Shown here: in pieces, positions 1-10,743 of the stretch | Numbering within the stretch: position 1 is the first letter of the stretch | Layout of the letters: each line of letters opens with the position of its first letter | Assembly (NCBI GenBank): GCA_031261485.1 | Contig: JAISJO010000091.1 | Span: 1 to 64,000, forward strand | Direction of reading: 5' to 3' | DNA length: 64,000 bases | DNA from: Propionibacteriaceae bacterium | Lineage (GTDB): Bacteria; Actinomycetota; Actinomycetes; Propionibacteriales; Propionibacteriaceae | Notes under the pieces: generated by a model | Seen by the model: only the letters and a program-made list of their open reading frames with translations | The model's database searches: none | Told to the model about the DNA's origin: nothing | Program-made: the position numbers and the translations under genes

Positions 1-198
1 CACGACCATGACGAAGAAGGCCGCCACTTGCCCGTCGAGGATTCCCCAGACGTCGGACATGGCCACGAGCATGAGGTTCGAGGCGTTGAGCATCAATTCC
101 ACACACATGAAGATGACCAAGGCGTTGCGACGCACGAGGAATCCGACCAGCCCAATGGCGAACAGGATGACCGCAAGAACGGGATACAAATTACTCAT
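1..198 (-). CDS. nuoK: NADH-quinone oxidoreductase subunit K, 3' part missing at window edge
   Basis: My translation from the ATG at 198 gives 66 codons with no stop. It starts [10 protein letters not shown] and contains the family stretch [18 protein letters not shown], with the conserved membrane glutamate of the proton channel. NuoK is a roughly 100-residue, three-helix subunit of the complex I membrane arm, so the C-terminal third lies outside the window. The start ATGAGTAA contains the TAA stop of nuoJ (8-bp overlap), which points to translational coupling. The gene is not in the ORF track because it has no stop here. Confidence 0.93.
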   Translation of the reverse strand, partial: MSNLYPVLAVILFAIGLVGFLVRRNALVIFMCVELMLNASNLMLVAMSDVWGILDGQVAAFFVMVV

Positions 199-1231
199 TG
201 TCTCCTCCCTCCTTGTCTTCGCTTTCTTCCGTGGCCTCAGCCGCAGGCTCATCCTCTGGCTCGGTCTCAGCCTCGGACTCAGCTTCGACCTCGGACTCAG
301 TTTCGGTCCCGGTGTCTGGCGGACTTTCTGGTTCAGCGCCAGCATCAAAGGTTCCATCGTCACCTTCGACCGAGTCGACCTCAGTCACTTCGACAACCTC
401 GACCTCGATATCGTCGTCGTTTTCAGCATCCAGCACGTCCTCAATCTCCAGTAGGTCTTCGCCCTCCATTGCCATCAGCACCTCGTCATGGGGTGCCCAT
501 AGATCGTCGGCACTGGCGATGGCCACACGGTCAGCCAGGACCTTCGACACCGACTTCTCGGCGATGGACCCATCAGGCAAGAGAGCCGGGGTGGCAATGG
601 AGTTGTGACGAGCGAAAATACCCGAGTTCGGGCGCGGGCCGGGATGTGCGCCCGTGGCCGCGTATGCGTCCAACCGGGCCTGCGCCTTCTCGGTCTGGGA
701 GACCTTGGGCTTGAGTCGCTCAGGATGGGCGAGCACCATGGCTGCAACGGCAGCGGTAATGAGCAGAGCCGCCGTGGCTTCGAAGGCGATGACGTATTTC
801 GAGAAGAGAATCGCCGCGATGCCCTCGACGTTGCCGTCCGCATTCGCCGCGTCCAAACCGACGGGAGCAGTGATCACGCCTTGGACGACCGCCAGAATCA
901 GCAGGGCAAGGACACCCAAACCAACAATGGCTGAGGCCACCCTGTGACCCCGAAGCCCATCGACGAAGGAGTCTTTCGCATCCACTCCGACGAGCATGAT
1001 GACGAAGAGGAAGAGCATGAGGACCGCACCGGTGTACACGATGATCTGCACGGCGAAAAGGAAGGGAGCGTTGAGGCTCGCGTAAATCACGGCCAAGGAG
1101 ACCATGACCAGTGCCAGCCACAGTGCGGAATACACGGGTTTGCTAGACACCACCAAACCGACCGCTCCTGCGATGGCAAGGACGGCGCATATCCAGAAGG
1201 TGATATTCACCCCTGTCACAAGGAGAATCAT
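191..1231 (-). CDS. nuoJ: NADH-quinone oxidoreductase subunit J with long acidic C-terminal tail
   Basis: This is a membrane-arm subunit of complex I. Residues 1-170 hold five predicted transmembrane helices and the typical NuoJ core ([20 protein letters not shown], then [17 protein letters not shown]). The remaining ~175 residues are hydrophilic. The last ~90 are strongly acidic, rich in Glu/Asp with Ser/Thr/Pro, and end in [12 protein letters not shown]. Family members are usually 170-290 residues, so at 346 this one is long. The start ATG overlaps the nuoI stop (ATGA). The tail shows no motif I recognise. It is in frame with no sign of a shift, so it is probably a real disordered cytoplasmic extension. 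Confidence 0.94.
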   Translation of the reverse strand: MILLVTGVNITFWICAVLAIAGAVGLVVSSKPVYSALWLALVMVSLAVIYASLNAPFLFAVQIIVYTGAVLMLFLFVIMLVGVDAKDSFVDGLRGHRVASAIVGLGVLALLILAVVQGVITAPVGLDAANADGNVEGIAAILFSKYVIAFEATAALLITAAVAAMVLAHPERLKPKVSQTEKAQARLDAYAATGAHPGPRPNSGIFARHNSIATPALLPDGSIAEKSVSKVLADRVAIASADDLWAPHDEVLMAMEGEDLLEIEDVLDAENDDDIEVEVVEVTEVDSVEGDDGTFDAGAEPESPPDTGTETESEVEAESEAETEPEDEPAAEATEESEDKEGGDNE

Positions 1232-1776
1232 GCCTCGGCCCCCTTTCGAGCGACGCGGTTGTCAGGCCCCGAATCGGGCAGGCCCAAGAAGTACGCCGTC
1301 TCATCGTCGCCCAGATAACGCGGATGTGGCGGTTCCTCCATGCCCTCGACCAGAGGCGCGAGCAACTCTTCCTTGGTGAAGATGAGCGATTCCCGCGAGC
1401 GGTCAGCCAACTTGAACTCATTGGTCATTGTGAGCGCCCGTGTCGGACACGCCTCAATGCACATCCCGCAGAAGATGCAGCGCAGGTAGTTGATTTCGTA
1501 CACCTTGCCGTAACGTTCGCCGGGGCTGTACCTCTCGTCGTCGGTGTTGGCGCCGGCCTCGACGTAGATGGCATCCGCAGGACAAGCCCACGCGCACAAC
1601 TCGCAGCCGACGCATTTCTCCAAGCCATCGGGCCAACGGTTGAGTTGGTGACGGCCATGGAACCTCGGCTCGGTGACCTTCTCCTTACCTTTTTCCGGGT
1701 AACCCTGGGTGAAGGTCTTGCGGAACATGGTGGCGAAGGTGATACCGAATCCCTTCCATCCATCGAGGAATGCCAT
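1228..1776 (-). CDS. nuoI: NADH-quinone oxidoreductase subunit I (2x 4Fe-4S)
   Basis: This ferredoxin-like subunit carries the two tetranuclear clusters (N6a/N6b) that pass electrons from NuoG towards NuoB. Two CxxCxxCxxxCP motifs are visible: [12 protein letters not shown] near residue 56 and [12 protein letters not shown] near residue 100. The 182-residue length is normal. It follows nuoH after a 2-bp gap and overlaps nuoJ by 4 bp. The ~40 residues after the second cluster are charged and Pro-rich, as in other actinobacterial NuoI. Confidence 0.97.
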   Translation of the reverse strand: MAFLDGWKGFGITFATMFRKTFTQGYPEKGKEKVTEPRFHGRHQLNRWPDGLEKCVGCELCAWACPADAIYVEAGANTDDERYSPGERYGKVYEINYLRCIFCGMCIEACPTRALTMTNEFKLADRSRESLIFTKEELLAPLVEGMEEPPHPRYLGDDETAYFLGLPDSGPDNRVARKGAEA

Positions 1777-1778
1777 GC

Positions 1779-3170
1779 TTACTCCTCTCCCTCAGACTCG
1801 GCAACGGGCGTGTCGGCCTCAATGAGGTCGCCGTCAGGCCCAACAAGCACATCTGCGAACTCGGGCAGAATCTGGCCTGCCATGGGTGGCACCGGATAGC
1901 CTCCCGCGAAGGGGTCGAAGACACCTTGAGGCACCTTCGGGATGCGGCTCACTTCGGAACGCGCCTCCTCCTTCTTCTCGGGGATGAACAAAATCACGAG
2001 GAGCACCACGACGACGACCGCAGCAGCGATGCCCATGACCCTCGCCGAGACAGCACCTTCAGCGCTGGCGACACGCAGGCCGGCGACGAGCACGATCCAC
2101 ACCAGGTTGATGGGGATGAGCGCCTTCCACCCGAGGTGCATGAATTGGTCGTACCTCAGTCTGGGCAGAGTCCCGCGCAACCACACGAAGAGGAAGATGA
2201 AGCCGAGGACCTTGGCGAGGAACCACACTGGCCCCATCCAGCCCGAATCTATCCAGGCCAGGGCGTCGAACCTTGTCAGAAGGTTGAGAGGCCACGGGAT
2301 ATGATACCCACCAAGGAACAATGTCGTCGCAATCCCGGAAACGGTGGCCATGTTGATGTATTCAGCGAGGAAGTAAATGGCGTACCGGAACCCGGAATAG
2401 TCGGTGAGGTAACCAGAGACCAACTCCTGCTCGCATTCGACCAGGTCAAAGGGGGCGCGGTTGGTCTCGGCGACCATGGAGATGACGTAAATCACGAAAC
2501 TCGGGAAGAGCAGAAGCCAGTACCAACCGGGGATGTGCAGGATGTTCACCCATGACAGCCAGCCACCCAGTTGGATGTCAGCGGATTGGGCGACGACGAT
2601 GTCGTTGGTGGACATCGACCCTGCGTACATGAAGACAGCCACCAGGGACAACCCCATGGCGATCTCATACGAAATCATCTGCGCGGTGGAACGGATGCCG
2701 CCGACCAGGGAGTACTCCGACGTCGAGGCCCAGCCAGCGAGCACGACTCCGTAGATGCCCACGGCCGCAACCGACAAGACAAAGAGCACACCCATGGGCA
2801 GGTCGGTGAGTTGGAGGTGTGTCTTCACGCCGAACATGGAGACCTCGCCGCCCAGTGGGATGACCGACCAGGCGGTGAAGGCGGCAGTGCCGGTGAGGAT
2901 GGGGGCCAAGGTGAAGACGACGCGGTCGGCGCCTTTGGGGCGGAAGTCCTCTTTGAGAAGCAGTTTTGTTCCGTCAGCGAGCGCCTGGGCGAGTCCCAGC
3001 GGACCGTTCATGATGGGGCCCTTGCGCTGCTGCATCTTGCCCACGACACGGCGCTCGAACCATACATTGAAAATCGTGAACACAAGGAGGAATACCACGA
3101 TGCCAACGACTTTGATGAGAATGATCCACCAAGGATCAGTCCCGAACACGGCAGTGTCAAGCAACATCAC
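1779..3170 (-). CDS. nuoH: NADH-quinone oxidoreductase subunit H
   Basis: NuoH is the membrane subunit next to the quinone-binding chamber. It has eight or more hydrophobic segments and conserved loop motifs such as [15 protein letters not shown] near the N-terminus and [21 protein letters not shown] in the middle. At 463 residues it is longer than the E. coli type (~325). As in other actinobacterial NuoH proteins there is an extra C-terminal helix followed by a ~75-residue acidic tail. Its start overlaps the nuoG stop by 4 bp. The tail echoes the acidic tail on NuoJ. Confidence 0.96.
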   Translation of the reverse strand: MMLLDTAVFGTDPWWIILIKVVGIVVFLLVFTIFNVWFERRVVGKMQQRKGPIMNGPLGLAQALADGTKLLLKEDFRPKGADRVVFTLAPILTGTAAFTAWSVIPLGGEVSMFGVKTHLQLTDLPMGVLFVLSVAAVGIYGVVLAGWASTSEYSLVGGIRSTAQMISYEIAMGLSLVAVFMYAGSMSTNDIVVAQSADIQLGGWLSWVNILHIPGWYWLLLFPSFVIYVISMVAETNRAPFDLVECEQELVSGYLTDYSGFRYAIYFLAEYINMATVSGIATTLFLGGYHIPWPLNLLTRFDALAWIDSGWMGPVWFLAKVLGFIFLFVWLRGTLPRLRYDQFMHLGWKALIPINLVWIVLVAGLRVASAEGAVSARVMGIAAAVVVVVLLVILFIPEKKEEARSEVSRIPKVPQGVFDPFAGGYPVPPMAGQILPEFADVLVGPDGDLIEADTPVAESEGEE

Positions 3171-5554
3171 TCACCTTCTTTCGTCGGGGCGGGAGCGGCG
3201 GCAAGGATGACATTCGCACCCACGCCCAGTCCCGTCTGATTGAGTCGCCACGAATGGGGGTTGAACGGCACCCAGATGGCGCCGTCGACCATAGTCGGCT
3301 CGACGCGGATGGGATACACCACCGAGCCTTTCGTGCCTGTCAGACGGACGTACGTGCTCGTCGCAAGGCCTTCATCGCGCAGGGTTTGCGGCGATATGCG
3401 GGCGACGACTTCTCGCGCAGTGGCGAGTAGAGCGTCAGCGCCATCGAGGCAGCGGGAGTCATCCAGCAATTCGCGCCATGTCACCAATTGGATGGACCTG
3501 CCCGGTTCAAGGGCCGCGACCGGGGTCATCGGCTCACGAGGCCCTGTCCACGTGGGCAGTGATGCGAGTTCGATACGAGCGGCGGCGGCTGTGCGGAATC
3601 CCAGGTCCTTACCCAGACCCTCGGCGAGCGCAGCCAGGACACGGATATCAGTCATCGCGGCTCTCGGGTTGGGCACTGCCTCGTCGACCGGGCACACTCG
3701 ATGCTCCCAGTTGAGGAAGGTGCCCTCGGTGGTCTCTAGCAAGTCCACGGGGAGGACGACGTTGGCCAAGGCGGCCACATCGGACATCCGGTTCTCCAGA
3801 GATACAACAAAGGCTTTCTCGAAACCAGCCAGGGCCGCGTCGGGGTCGAGGAAATCGCGCGCCTCAATTCCTGCGGTGACAAGGGCCTTGATATTACCTT
3901 CGCTGGCCGCCTGGAGGAGTTCGAGTGCCGATAGGCCGGGGGTCGAGGGAAGGCGACTGCCCCAGACTTCGCTCATCTCATCGCGGGAAGCATCGTCAGA
4001 CACGAGATGCCCCGACGGAAGCAGCGTCGGCAGGCATCCTGCTTCGAGAGCGCCGATTTCTCCAGCGCGGCGCGGCACCCAAGCCAAACGCGCGCCAGAC
4101 TCGGCGACCTTGTCAGCCAGCGCGGTGAACGACCCAGGAATCTGTGTCAGCGGCACACCGGCCAAAATGATGGCGTCCTTGTCGATATCCAGGTCACGGA
4201 TGGCTTGGGGAACGTCGCTCGGACGCGCGGGAATCAGTTCAGCGCCCATCTTGGCCGCCCCACGCGAGGCATAAGCGGCGATGGTCACAATCTTGAGGCC
4301 CTTCTTGCGGTTGGCTTTGCGCAACCTCAGGAAGACCATGGGCGACTCGTCTTCAGGCTCGAAAGAAACCAGGACAACTTTACTTGCCTTCTCCAGGTCT
4401 GCGTACGTCACGCAATCTTGTCCGGCCCGACCTGCGACGTGCTGGGCGAGGAACTGTGCCTCTTCCGCTGATTGGGAACGCGAGCGGAAATCGATGGAGT
4501 TCGTGTGCAGGACGGCTCGTGCGAAACGGGAGTAAGCGTAATTCGTCTCCACTGTGAGTCGCCCGCCTGTGAGGACGCCCACGTCGAGGCGGGCCCTCTT
4601 GAGGCCTGTCACAGCGGCTTCGATAGCCTCGGGCCAACTCACGGGAACCAATTCGCCGCTCTTGCGCACCATTGGCCTTGTCAGACGGTCTTTCTGGTGG
4701 CCGGACACGAAACCGAAACGGCCCCTGTCGCAGCTCCACTCCTCGTTGACTTCTGCGTTCTCGCCTGCCAAGCGACGGCGAACCACACCACGGCGAGCGT
4801 CCACACGGATCTGGCACCCACTCGCGCAGTTCTCGCAGGTCGTCACTGTCGACGTCAGGTCGAAGGGACGAGCAGAGAAACGGTAATCAGCACTTGTCAA
4901 CGCGCCGACTGGGCAAATCTGTGTGACATTGCCGGAGAAGTATGAGTCATAGGGCTCGTCGGGGTAGATGCCGATCTGGGACTTGGCTCCCCGCTCGACC
5001 AGGTTGATCATGGGGTCGCCGGAAATCTGGTCGGAGAAGCGTGTACACCGAGCGCACAAGACGCAACGTTCACGATCCAAGAGGATCAAGTCGGACAGCG
5101 GTATGGGCTTCGGATACGTCCGCTTCACACCATCGAAACGGGTATTGGCACGTCCATCGGCCAGAGCCTGATTCTGCAAGGGGCATTCGCCGCCCTTGTC
5201 GCAGATGGGGCAATCCAGCGGGTGGTTGAGCAAGAGCAATTCCAGAATCTGCTCTTGGGCGTCCTTGGCCATCTGGGAGGTGGCTTGGGTCTTGATGACC
5301 ATGCCGTTGGCAGCCTCGGTTGTACAGGAGGGCTGCGGTTTGGGGAAACCCCGCCCATTGCCCGCATCGGGGATCTCCACGAGGCACTGGCGACACGCGC
5401 CCGCAGGGTCGAGCAGAGGGTGATCGCAGAAGCGCGGGATGGCAACCCCTGCGGCCTCGGCAGCCCGAATGGCCAGCGTTCCCTTGGGCACGCTCACCTG
5501 GGCGCCGTCGATGGTGAGGGTAATCATCTCAGCCATGGAAATGGGCTCGCTCAT
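3167..5554 (-). CDS. nuoG: NADH-quinone oxidoreductase subunit G
   Basis: This is the large peripheral-arm iron-sulfur subunit. The N-terminal 2Fe-2S ferredoxin domain shows RFCDHPLLDPAGACRQC. It is followed by the 4Fe-4S-binding G domain (CPICDKGGECPLQ) and a CVLCARC site. A molybdopterin-oxidoreductase-like domain begins with CENCASGCQ, the extra N7-type cluster site. The 795-residue length fits the family. It overlaps both neighbours by 4 bp. The C-terminal catalytic-like domain is degenerate, as is usual for NuoG, and has no molybdenum function. Confidence 0.97.
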   Translation of the reverse strand: MSEPISMAEMITLTIDGAQVSVPKGTLAIRAAEAAGVAIPRFCDHPLLDPAGACRQCLVEIPDAGNGRGFPKPQPSCTTEAANGMVIKTQATSQMAKDAQEQILELLLLNHPLDCPICDKGGECPLQNQALADGRANTRFDGVKRTYPKPIPLSDLILLDRERCVLCARCTRFSDQISGDPMINLVERGAKSQIGIYPDEPYDSYFSGNVTQICPVGALTSADYRFSARPFDLTSTVTTCENCASGCQIRVDARRGVVRRRLAGENAEVNEEWSCDRGRFGFVSGHQKDRLTRPMVRKSGELVPVSWPEAIEAAVTGLKRARLDVGVLTGGRLTVETNYAYSRFARAVLHTNSIDFRSRSQSAEEAQFLAQHVAGRAGQDCVTYADLEKASKVVLVSFEPEDESPMVFLRLRKANRKKGLKIVTIAAYASRGAAKMGAELIPARPSDVPQAIRDLDIDKDAIILAGVPLTQIPGSFTALADKVAESGARLAWVPRRAGEIGALEAGCLPTLLPSGHLVSDDASRDEMSEVWGSRLPSTPGLSALELLQAASEGNIKALVTAGIEARDFLDPDAALAGFEKAFVVSLENRMSDVAALANVVLPVDLLETTEGTFLNWEHRVCPVDEAVPNPRAAMTDIRVLAALAEGLGKDLGFRTAAAARIELASLPTWTGPREPMTPVAALEPGRSIQLVTWRELLDDSRCLDGADALLATAREVVARISPQTLRDEGLATSTYVRLTGTKGSVVYPIRVEPTMVDGAIWVPFNPHSWRLNQTGLGVGANVILAAAPAPTKEGE

Positions 5555-6876
5555 GCGCGTACCTCCAAGTCATCCTGGGCAACGGGGAACAGAGCGGACT
5601 TGGCATAGGGCAAGTACTCCCATGCCGGAGTGTGGTAGCCCACCTCGAACTCCTCTCGGAAGTTCCTGACCGCGCTCGTGACACAAGCGACAGCCCCTTC
5701 GGCCAATGTGCAGAAACTCTTGCCGGTTATGTCGTCGCAGACACTGAGGAGCTTGTCCACATCGCCCTCGTGAGCGGTGCCTTCCTCGAAGCGGGCGAGC
5801 AGCTGGGCCAGCCACCACGTCCCTTCACGGCACGGTGTACATTTTCCGCACGATTCGTGCTTGTAAAACTCCACCCAACGCCGCGTCGTGCGCACAATGG
5901 ATGTCGTCTCATCGAATATCTGCATGGCCTTGGTCCCCAACATGGTACCCGCAGCAGCCAGACCCTCGAAGTCCATGACTGTGTCCAAGGCGTCAGGGGT
6001 CAGAATCGGAGTGGAGGACCCGCCAGGGGTGAAGAACTTGAGTTGATGCCCTTCGCGGATGCCGCCAGCCAAGTCGATGAGTTCGCGCATCGTGATACCC
6101 ATGGGCGCCTCGTACTGGCCGGGGTGGGCCACGTGTCCGGACAAGGAGTAAATCGTGAACCCCTTGGACTTCTCGGTCCCCATCGAGGTGAACCAGTCTT
6201 TACCATAGGCCAGAATCGACGGGACTGTGGAGATGGATTCGACATTGTTGACCACAGTCGGCGAAGCGTACAAACCAGCGACAGCAGGGAAAGGTGGACG
6301 CAATCGAGGTTGCCCACGCAAACCCTCCAGAGAGTTCAGCAGAGCAGTTTCCTCACCGCAGATGTACGCACCGGCACCCGAATGCACGATGACGTCCAAG
6401 TCGTAGCCAGAGCCCAGAATGTCCTTGCCCAGCAGCCCAGCGTCGTACGCCTCCTGCACAGCCTTGCGGACTCTGCGGATGGGGTGGACGACCTCGCCGC
6501 GAATGTAAATGAAGGCGGTGTGCGCATTGATGGCGTAGCTGGAGATGATGACGCCCTCGACGAGAGTGTGCGGGCTGGCCATGAGCAGCGGGATGTCCTT
6601 GCACGTCCCCGGCTCGGATTCGTCGCCGTTGACCACGAGGTATTTCGGGTTGGGGTTGTCTTGGGGGACGAAGGACCACTTCATGCCCGTCGGGAACCCG
6701 GCGCCGCCCCTGCCTCGCAGGTTGGCGTCTTTGACCTCGTTCATGACCTCGGTCGGGGTCATCGTCAGGGCTTTCTTGAGTCCTTCGTAGCCGCCTTGGG
6801 CGCGGTATTCATCCAGGACCCATGAGCGGGGTTGTCCCCAGTTGCGTGTCAGAACGGGGGTGAGCGTGTCCGTCAT
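5551..6876 (-). CDS. nuoF: NADH-quinone oxidoreductase subunit F (NADH/FMN binding)
   Basis: NuoF binds NADH and FMN and carries cluster N3. The glycine-rich nucleotide motif GRGGAGFPTGMKWSF lies near residue 55 and the FMN-region motif GAGAYICGEETALLNSLEG near residue 170. The 4Fe-4S site is ESCGKCTPCREG near residue 345 plus a later Cys. The 441-residue length is standard. It is translationally coupled to nuoE and nuoG by 4-bp overlaps. Confidence 0.98.
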   Translation of the reverse strand: MTDTLTPVLTRNWGQPRSWVLDEYRAQGGYEGLKKALTMTPTEVMNEVKDANLRGRGGAGFPTGMKWSFVPQDNPNPKYLVVNGDESEPGTCKDIPLLMASPHTLVEGVIISSYAINAHTAFIYIRGEVVHPIRRVRKAVQEAYDAGLLGKDILGSGYDLDVIVHSGAGAYICGEETALLNSLEGLRGQPRLRPPFPAVAGLYASPTVVNNVESISTVPSILAYGKDWFTSMGTEKSKGFTIYSLSGHVAHPGQYEAPMGITMRELIDLAGGIREGHQLKFFTPGGSSTPILTPDALDTVMDFEGLAAAGTMLGTKAMQIFDETTSIVRTTRRWVEFYKHESCGKCTPCREGTWWLAQLLARFEEGTAHEGDVDKLLSVCDDITGKSFCTLAEGAVACVTSAVRNFREEFEVGYHTPAWEYLPYAKSALFPVAQDDLEVRA

Positions 6877-7685
6877 TTCTTCCCCTTCTTGCCCTTGGCA
6901 GCGCCTGGCTTACTGGCCTTCTCAGGCTCGGAGGGCTCAGCAGATCCAGCGGGACTCGGCTTGGGCAAAGCCGCCAACCCAGGAGTTCCCTTCGGCACGC
7001 CTGACCAACCCTTCTCAGCAGCAATTTCCACACCACGCAGCGAAGCGGGACCGGCGGAGGGTCCTTCGTCGGCCAACCCGTCGTCGATTCCTGCGAGTGC
7101 CATCTCGGTGTCGCGCCATCCGGTCAGCTTCGGTCCGCGGGTGGAGTACACGTCCCGTTCATCCGCCAAGTCATCCAGAAGCTGTTTTGCCTTGTCAGGA
7201 GTCATATTGTCCATGAACTCCCAGTTGACCATCATGACGGGCGCGAAGTCGCACGCGGCATTGCATTCGATTCTCTCCAGAGAGAACAGGCCGTCAGCGG
7301 TGGTTTGTTCAGGGGCGATGCCCAACTCCTTCTCGACAGTCTCCAGCAAGATGTCGCCACCCATGACCGCGCACAAGGCTGTTGTACAGACCCCGATGTG
7401 GTGGGTGCCAGCCGGGCGGCGCTTGTACATGGTGTAAAACGTCGCCACACCGGAGACTTGCGCAGGGGTGATCTCAAGGATCTGGGCGATGACCTCGATA
7501 CCGCGAGGACTGACTCGCCCATCCACCGACTGCACATAGTGAAGCATGGGCATGAGCGCCGAACGCTTCAGAGGGTAACGGTCGGCCAAGGATTGCAGAA
7601 CCTCAATAGTCGATTTATCGATATTGGTTGCCCTCTCGGACATGTCGACCGACCCAGTGTGTTCGAAATAGGTCTCGTCGCTCAT
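6873..7685 (-). CDS. nuoE: NADH-quinone oxidoreductase subunit E with basic C-terminal tail
   Basis: This is the thioredoxin-like 2Fe-2S subunit (cluster N1a). The cluster ligands are visible as [16 protein letters not shown] and [15 protein letters not shown]. The catalytic fold ends near residue 180. About 90 further residues are Pro/Ala/Ser-rich and end in a lysine-rich stretch ([10 protein letters not shown]). Such extensions are seen in other actinobacterial NuoE. It overlaps nuoF and nuoD by 4 bp each. Confidence 0.96.
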   Translation of the reverse strand: MSDETYFEHTGSVDMSERATNIDKSTIEVLQSLADRYPLKRSALMPMLHYVQSVDGRVSPRGIEVIAQILEITPAQVSGVATFYTMYKRRPAGTHHIGVCTTALCAVMGGDILLETVEKELGIAPEQTTADGLFSLERIECNAACDFAPVMMVNWEFMDNMTPDKAKQLLDDLADERDVYSTRGPKLTGWRDTEMALAGIDDGLADEGPSAGPASLRGVEIAAEKGWSGVPKGTPGLAALPKPSPAGSAEPSEPEKASKPGAAKGKKGKK

Positions 7686-9031
7686 CGGTCAACACCTCCC
7701 AGCACGGGATCCAAGCTGGCCACGGCCACGACGACATCGGACAACATGCCCCCTTCGCACAGGGTGGGTACGGATTGCAGATGGTGGAAGCCAGGGTCAC
7801 GGAAGTGAACCCTGTACGGCTGGGTCCCACCGTCGGAGACAACGTGGCAGCCCAACTCGCCCTTGGGCGATTCGATGGCTTGGTAAGCCTGGCCGGCCGG
7901 GACTGAGAAGCCTTCGGTGACCAGCTTGAAGTGGTGGATGAGCGCTTCCATCGATTGGCCCATCACTTCCTTGACATGGGGGAAGGAGTTGCCTTGACCG
8001 TCCGAGCCCAAGGTCAGCGCCCCCGGCATGGCGATCTTGGCGTCCTCGACCATGTGCGGTTGGCCAGCGGTGGATTCGAGCTTGTCATAGCACTGTTCCA
8101 CGATCTTGAGTGACTCCCACATCTCCTGGAGCCTGACCCTGAAACGCCCGTAAGCATCGCAGGTGTCCCAGGTGGGAACCTCGAAATCGTAGTCTTCGTA
8201 TCCGCTGTACGGCTGCTTTTTGCGCAAGTCCCAGGCGTACCCCGTGGCACGCAGGGGCGGCCCGGTGACACCGAGGGCCATCGCCTGCGACAGTGTGAGG
8301 GTTGCCACATCGCACATGCGGCCCTTGAAGATGGGGTTTTCGTTGCAGAAACCCGCATATTCGGGGAGGTGCTTGTGCAGCCATTCGATGACTGTGCGCA
8401 GCCTGGCCAAACCGTCGTCGGGAAGGTCGATGCTGACCCCGCCTGGGCGGACATAAGCGTGGTTCATGCGGGTGCCGCACAACGACTCGAAGAAGTCAAG
8501 AATCATTTCGCGTTCACGGAAACCGATGGTCATCACGGTCAGTGCGCCCAGTTCCATGCCGCCTGTGCCGATAGCCACCAGATGGGAAGCGATACGGTTC
8601 AATTCCATGACCAGCACACGCAGAATCTGCGCCCGCTGCGGCACTTCGATGCCCATGGCCTTCTCGACGGCCAGGGCATATGCCGTCTCGTTGAACATCG
8701 GCATGACGTAATCCATGCGCGTGACGTACGTCGAGCACTGCGACCAGGTGCGGAACTCCATCGACTTCTCGATGCCCGTGTGGAGGAAGCCGATGCCGGG
8801 GCGGATGGACGTGACTGTCTCTCCGTCCAACTCGACCTCCAGGCGCAGGACACCGTGGGTGGAGGGATGCTGCGGGCCCATGTTGATGACGATGGTTTCA
8901 TCGCCCTTTTCACGAGCCGCTGCCACGATTTCGTCGAAGTCCCCGCCTTGGGTCAGGTATTCGGTCGGCACAGACTTCGCTGGCGTGTCGACGGAGACAT
9001 GAAGACTTTCGTCTTGGCGTTCTTCGGACAT
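7682..9031 (-). CDS. nuoD: NADH-quinone oxidoreductase subunit D
   Basis: NuoD is the 49-kDa-type subunit that forms the quinone site with NuoB. The typical segment [15 protein letters not shown] is present, as is [13 protein letters not shown] place the start at ATG 9031 (MSEERQDES), giving 449 residues. The ORF-track start at 9133 lies inside nuoC and has no support. The chosen start is preceded by GAGGAGGT and shares one base with the nuoC stop (TGATG). The protein ends ...DPVLGGVDR, like other NuoD C-termini. Confidence 0.96.
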   Translation of the reverse strand: MSEERQDESLHVSVDTPAKSVPTEYLTQGGDFDEIVAAAREKGDETIVINMGPQHPSTHGVLRLEVELDGETVTSIRPGIGFLHTGIEKSMEFRTWSQCSTYVTRMDYVMPMFNETAYALAVEKAMGIEVPQRAQILRVLVMELNRIASHLVAIGTGGMELGALTVMTIGFREREMILDFFESLCGTRMNHAYVRPGGVSIDLPDDGLARLRTVIEWLHKHLPEYAGFCNENPIFKGRMCDVATLTLSQAMALGVTGPPLRATGYAWDLRKKQPYSGYEDYDFEVPTWDTCDAYGRFRVRLQEMWESLKIVEQCYDKLESTAGQPHMVEDAKIAMPGALTLGSDGQGNSFPHVKEVMGQSMEALIHHFKLVTEGFSVPAGQAYQAIESPKGELGCHVVSDGGTQPYRVHFRDPGFHHLQSVPTLCEGGMLSDVVVAVASLDPVLGGVDR

Positions 9032-9690
9032 CAGTATGACCTCCTCTGGTCGGGCGGAGGCACCTGCGCGCCCTTGAACTCCACCGGTATCCCGCCCAGC
9101 GCGTAATCCTTGCGCTGAGGATGACCGTCCCAATCGTCGGGCATGAGGATGCGGGTGAGCGCTGGGTGGTCGTCGAAGACGATACCGAACATGTCCCAGG
9201 TTTCGCGCTCATGCCAATCAGTGTGCGGATAAACACCAGTCACCGAAGGGATGAAGGGGTCGTCGTCGGGAGCGGTGACCTCCAAACGGATACGTCGGTT
9301 GTGCGTCATCGAGAGCAGGTGGTACACGACGTGCAGTTCCGCGCCTTCTTCGTCGGGATAGTGGACCCCCGACACTGACTGGCATGTCTCGAAGCGCAGG
9401 TACGCATCGTCGCGGCACGCGCGTACAACTTCCAGCAAGCGCTCCCGCGGGATGTAGAAAGTCAACTCACCATGTTCGGTGTTTACCTCGTCGGCCAGAC
9501 CGGGAACGAGGGATTCCAGCTTGTCAGCGACCTCATCGAACCAGGAACCGAAGGGTCTCGAAGCGCGCACGTGCCGCACAATCGGACGGGAGATGCCGCC
9601 GAACCCGGACACGTCGCCGGGGCCCGAGCCCCACATGCCTTGGCGGGTGAGGACTGGTGTCGGTTTGGGTGTGATCTCAATGTCGGTCAT
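9031..9690 (-). CDS. nuoC: NADH-quinone oxidoreductase subunit C
   Basis: NuoC is the 30-kDa peripheral subunit that joins NuoD and NuoB. The conserved stretch [20 protein letters not shown] and the following [16 protein letters not shown] identify it. The 219-residue length is normal for the unfused form. The start overlaps the nuoB stop (ATGA). Confidence 0.96.
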   Translation of the reverse strand: MTDIEITPKPTPVLTRQGMWGSGPGDVSGFGGISRPIVRHVRASRPFGSWFDEVADKLESLVPGLADEVNTEHGELTFYIPRERLLEVVRACRDDAYLRFETCQSVSGVHYPDEEGAELHVVYHLLSMTHNRRIRLEVTAPDDDPFIPSVTGVYPHTDWHERETWDMFGIVFDDHPALTRILMPDDWDGHPQRKDYALGGIPVEFKGAQVPPPDQRRSY

Positions 9691-10241
9691 CGCATCAACC
9701 CCCTCTGCTCCAACGTCGTCGGGGCTTCGAGAAGGGCGTCCTCGCGGGAATCGGCCTGCTCGGTGATGTGCTTGCCGATGGGGGCGTGCATGACCTCGCG
9801 CTTACGCAACTTGAAAATCGCGTCAATGAGCTGGTCAGGACGCGGAGGGCAACCAGGAATGTACACATCCACAGGCACGATGTGGTCGCAGCCCTGGACG
9901 ATGGCGTAGTTGTTGAATATGCCACCCGACGACGCGCACGCACCCATGGAGATGACCCACTTGGGCTCGGGCATCTGGTCGTACACCTGTCTCACCACAG
10001 GGGCCATCTTGTGCGAAAGCCGCCCGGAGACGATGAGAAGGTCCGCCTGACGAGGGGAAGCGCGGAATACCTCCATGCCCCAGCGTCCGGAGTCGAAACG
10101 AGGCGCGCCAAATGCCATCATCTCGATGGCGCAGCACGCCAATCCCATAGTCGCTGGCCAGAACGACGCCTGCCGCAGCCATCCGAACACGGACTCCACC
10201 GTGGTCAAAAGAACCCCGGGAATCTTGTCCTCTACACCCAT
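9687..10241 (-). CDS. nuoB: NADH-quinone oxidoreductase subunit B (cluster N2)
   Basis: This subunit holds cluster N2, the terminal electron donor to quinone. The ligands are visible: the adjacent cysteines in [10 protein letters not shown], then MGACASSGG, and [10 protein letters not shown]. The 184-residue length is normal. It starts 7 bp after the nuoA stop and overlaps nuoC by 4 bp. Confidence 0.97.
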   Translation of the reverse strand: MGVEDKIPGVLLTTVESVFGWLRQASFWPATMGLACCAIEMMAFGAPRFDSGRWGMEVFRASPRQADLLIVSGRLSHKMAPVVRQVYDQMPEPKWVISMGACASSGGIFNNYAIVQGCDHIVPVDVYIPGCPPRPDQLIDAIFKLRKREVMHAPIGKHITEQADSREDALLEAPTTLEQRGLMR

Positions 10242-10248
10242 CTTTGCC

Positions 10249-10608
10249 TCAATCCCAGTTCAACCCGCCACGGCGGAAGACGTACATATATGCGATGAAT
10301 ACGGTGACAATGAAGAGCACCATCTCAATCAACGCGAACAGGCCCATCTTGTCGAAGGACACCGCCCACGGGTAAAGGAAGACGATTTCAATGTCGAAGA
10401 CGATATAGAGCATCGCCGTGATGTAGTACTTGACTGGGACACGCCCACCCTCAGCCGGTTGGGGGGTCGCTTCAATGCCGCACTCGTACGGGTCGTACTT
10501 GGCTCGGTTCTTTCGCGCTGGTCCCACAATCTTGGAGAGACCGATAGCCAGAGCCATGAACGCGGCAGCGAGTGCTAGCAACCCCACGACTGGTGTGTAT
10601 ATGTTCAT
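10249..10608 (-). CDS. nuoA: NADH-quinone oxidoreductase subunit A
   Basis: NuoA is a small three-helix membrane subunit with the conserved loop [19 protein letters not shown] choose the internal ATG at 10608 ([11 protein letters not shown]), giving 119 residues, because AAGGACTGAGG precedes it. The upstream extension in the track (MRGGRTTREGLR) is polar and atypical. This is the first gene of the minus-strand nuo operon. Confidence 0.95.
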   Translation of the reverse strand: MNIYTPVVGLLALAAAFMALAIGLSKIVGPARKNRAKYDPYECGIEATPQPAEGGRVPVKYYITAMLYIVFDIEIVFLYPWAVSFDKMGLFALIEMVLFIVTVFIAYMYVFRRGGLNWD

Positions 10609-10743
10609 CCTCAGTCCTTCTCGTGTGGTCCGACCCCCACGCATGAGGGCACCTAATGATACTAGTGCATGGCGAGAGAGGATACCTATGAGCGAAGGGT
10701 TCCAGAAAGGAAAAACTCATGCCAGTCCACGGCCAGGGGCGGT
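10609..10743 (-). promoter_or_regulatory. probable nuo operon promoter region
   Basis: This 135-bp gap separates the menB stop from nuoA. On the minus strand the cluster TAGTATCAT at about 10664-10656 could serve as a -10 element about 50 bp before the nuoA start. I see no convincing -35, so the exact promoter is uncertain. Confidence 0.3.

Noticed and set aside
198-608. 136-aa Ser-rich plus-strand ORF
   Set aside because: It is the complement of the acidic tail of NuoJ: Glu/Asp codons read as Ser-rich on the other strand.
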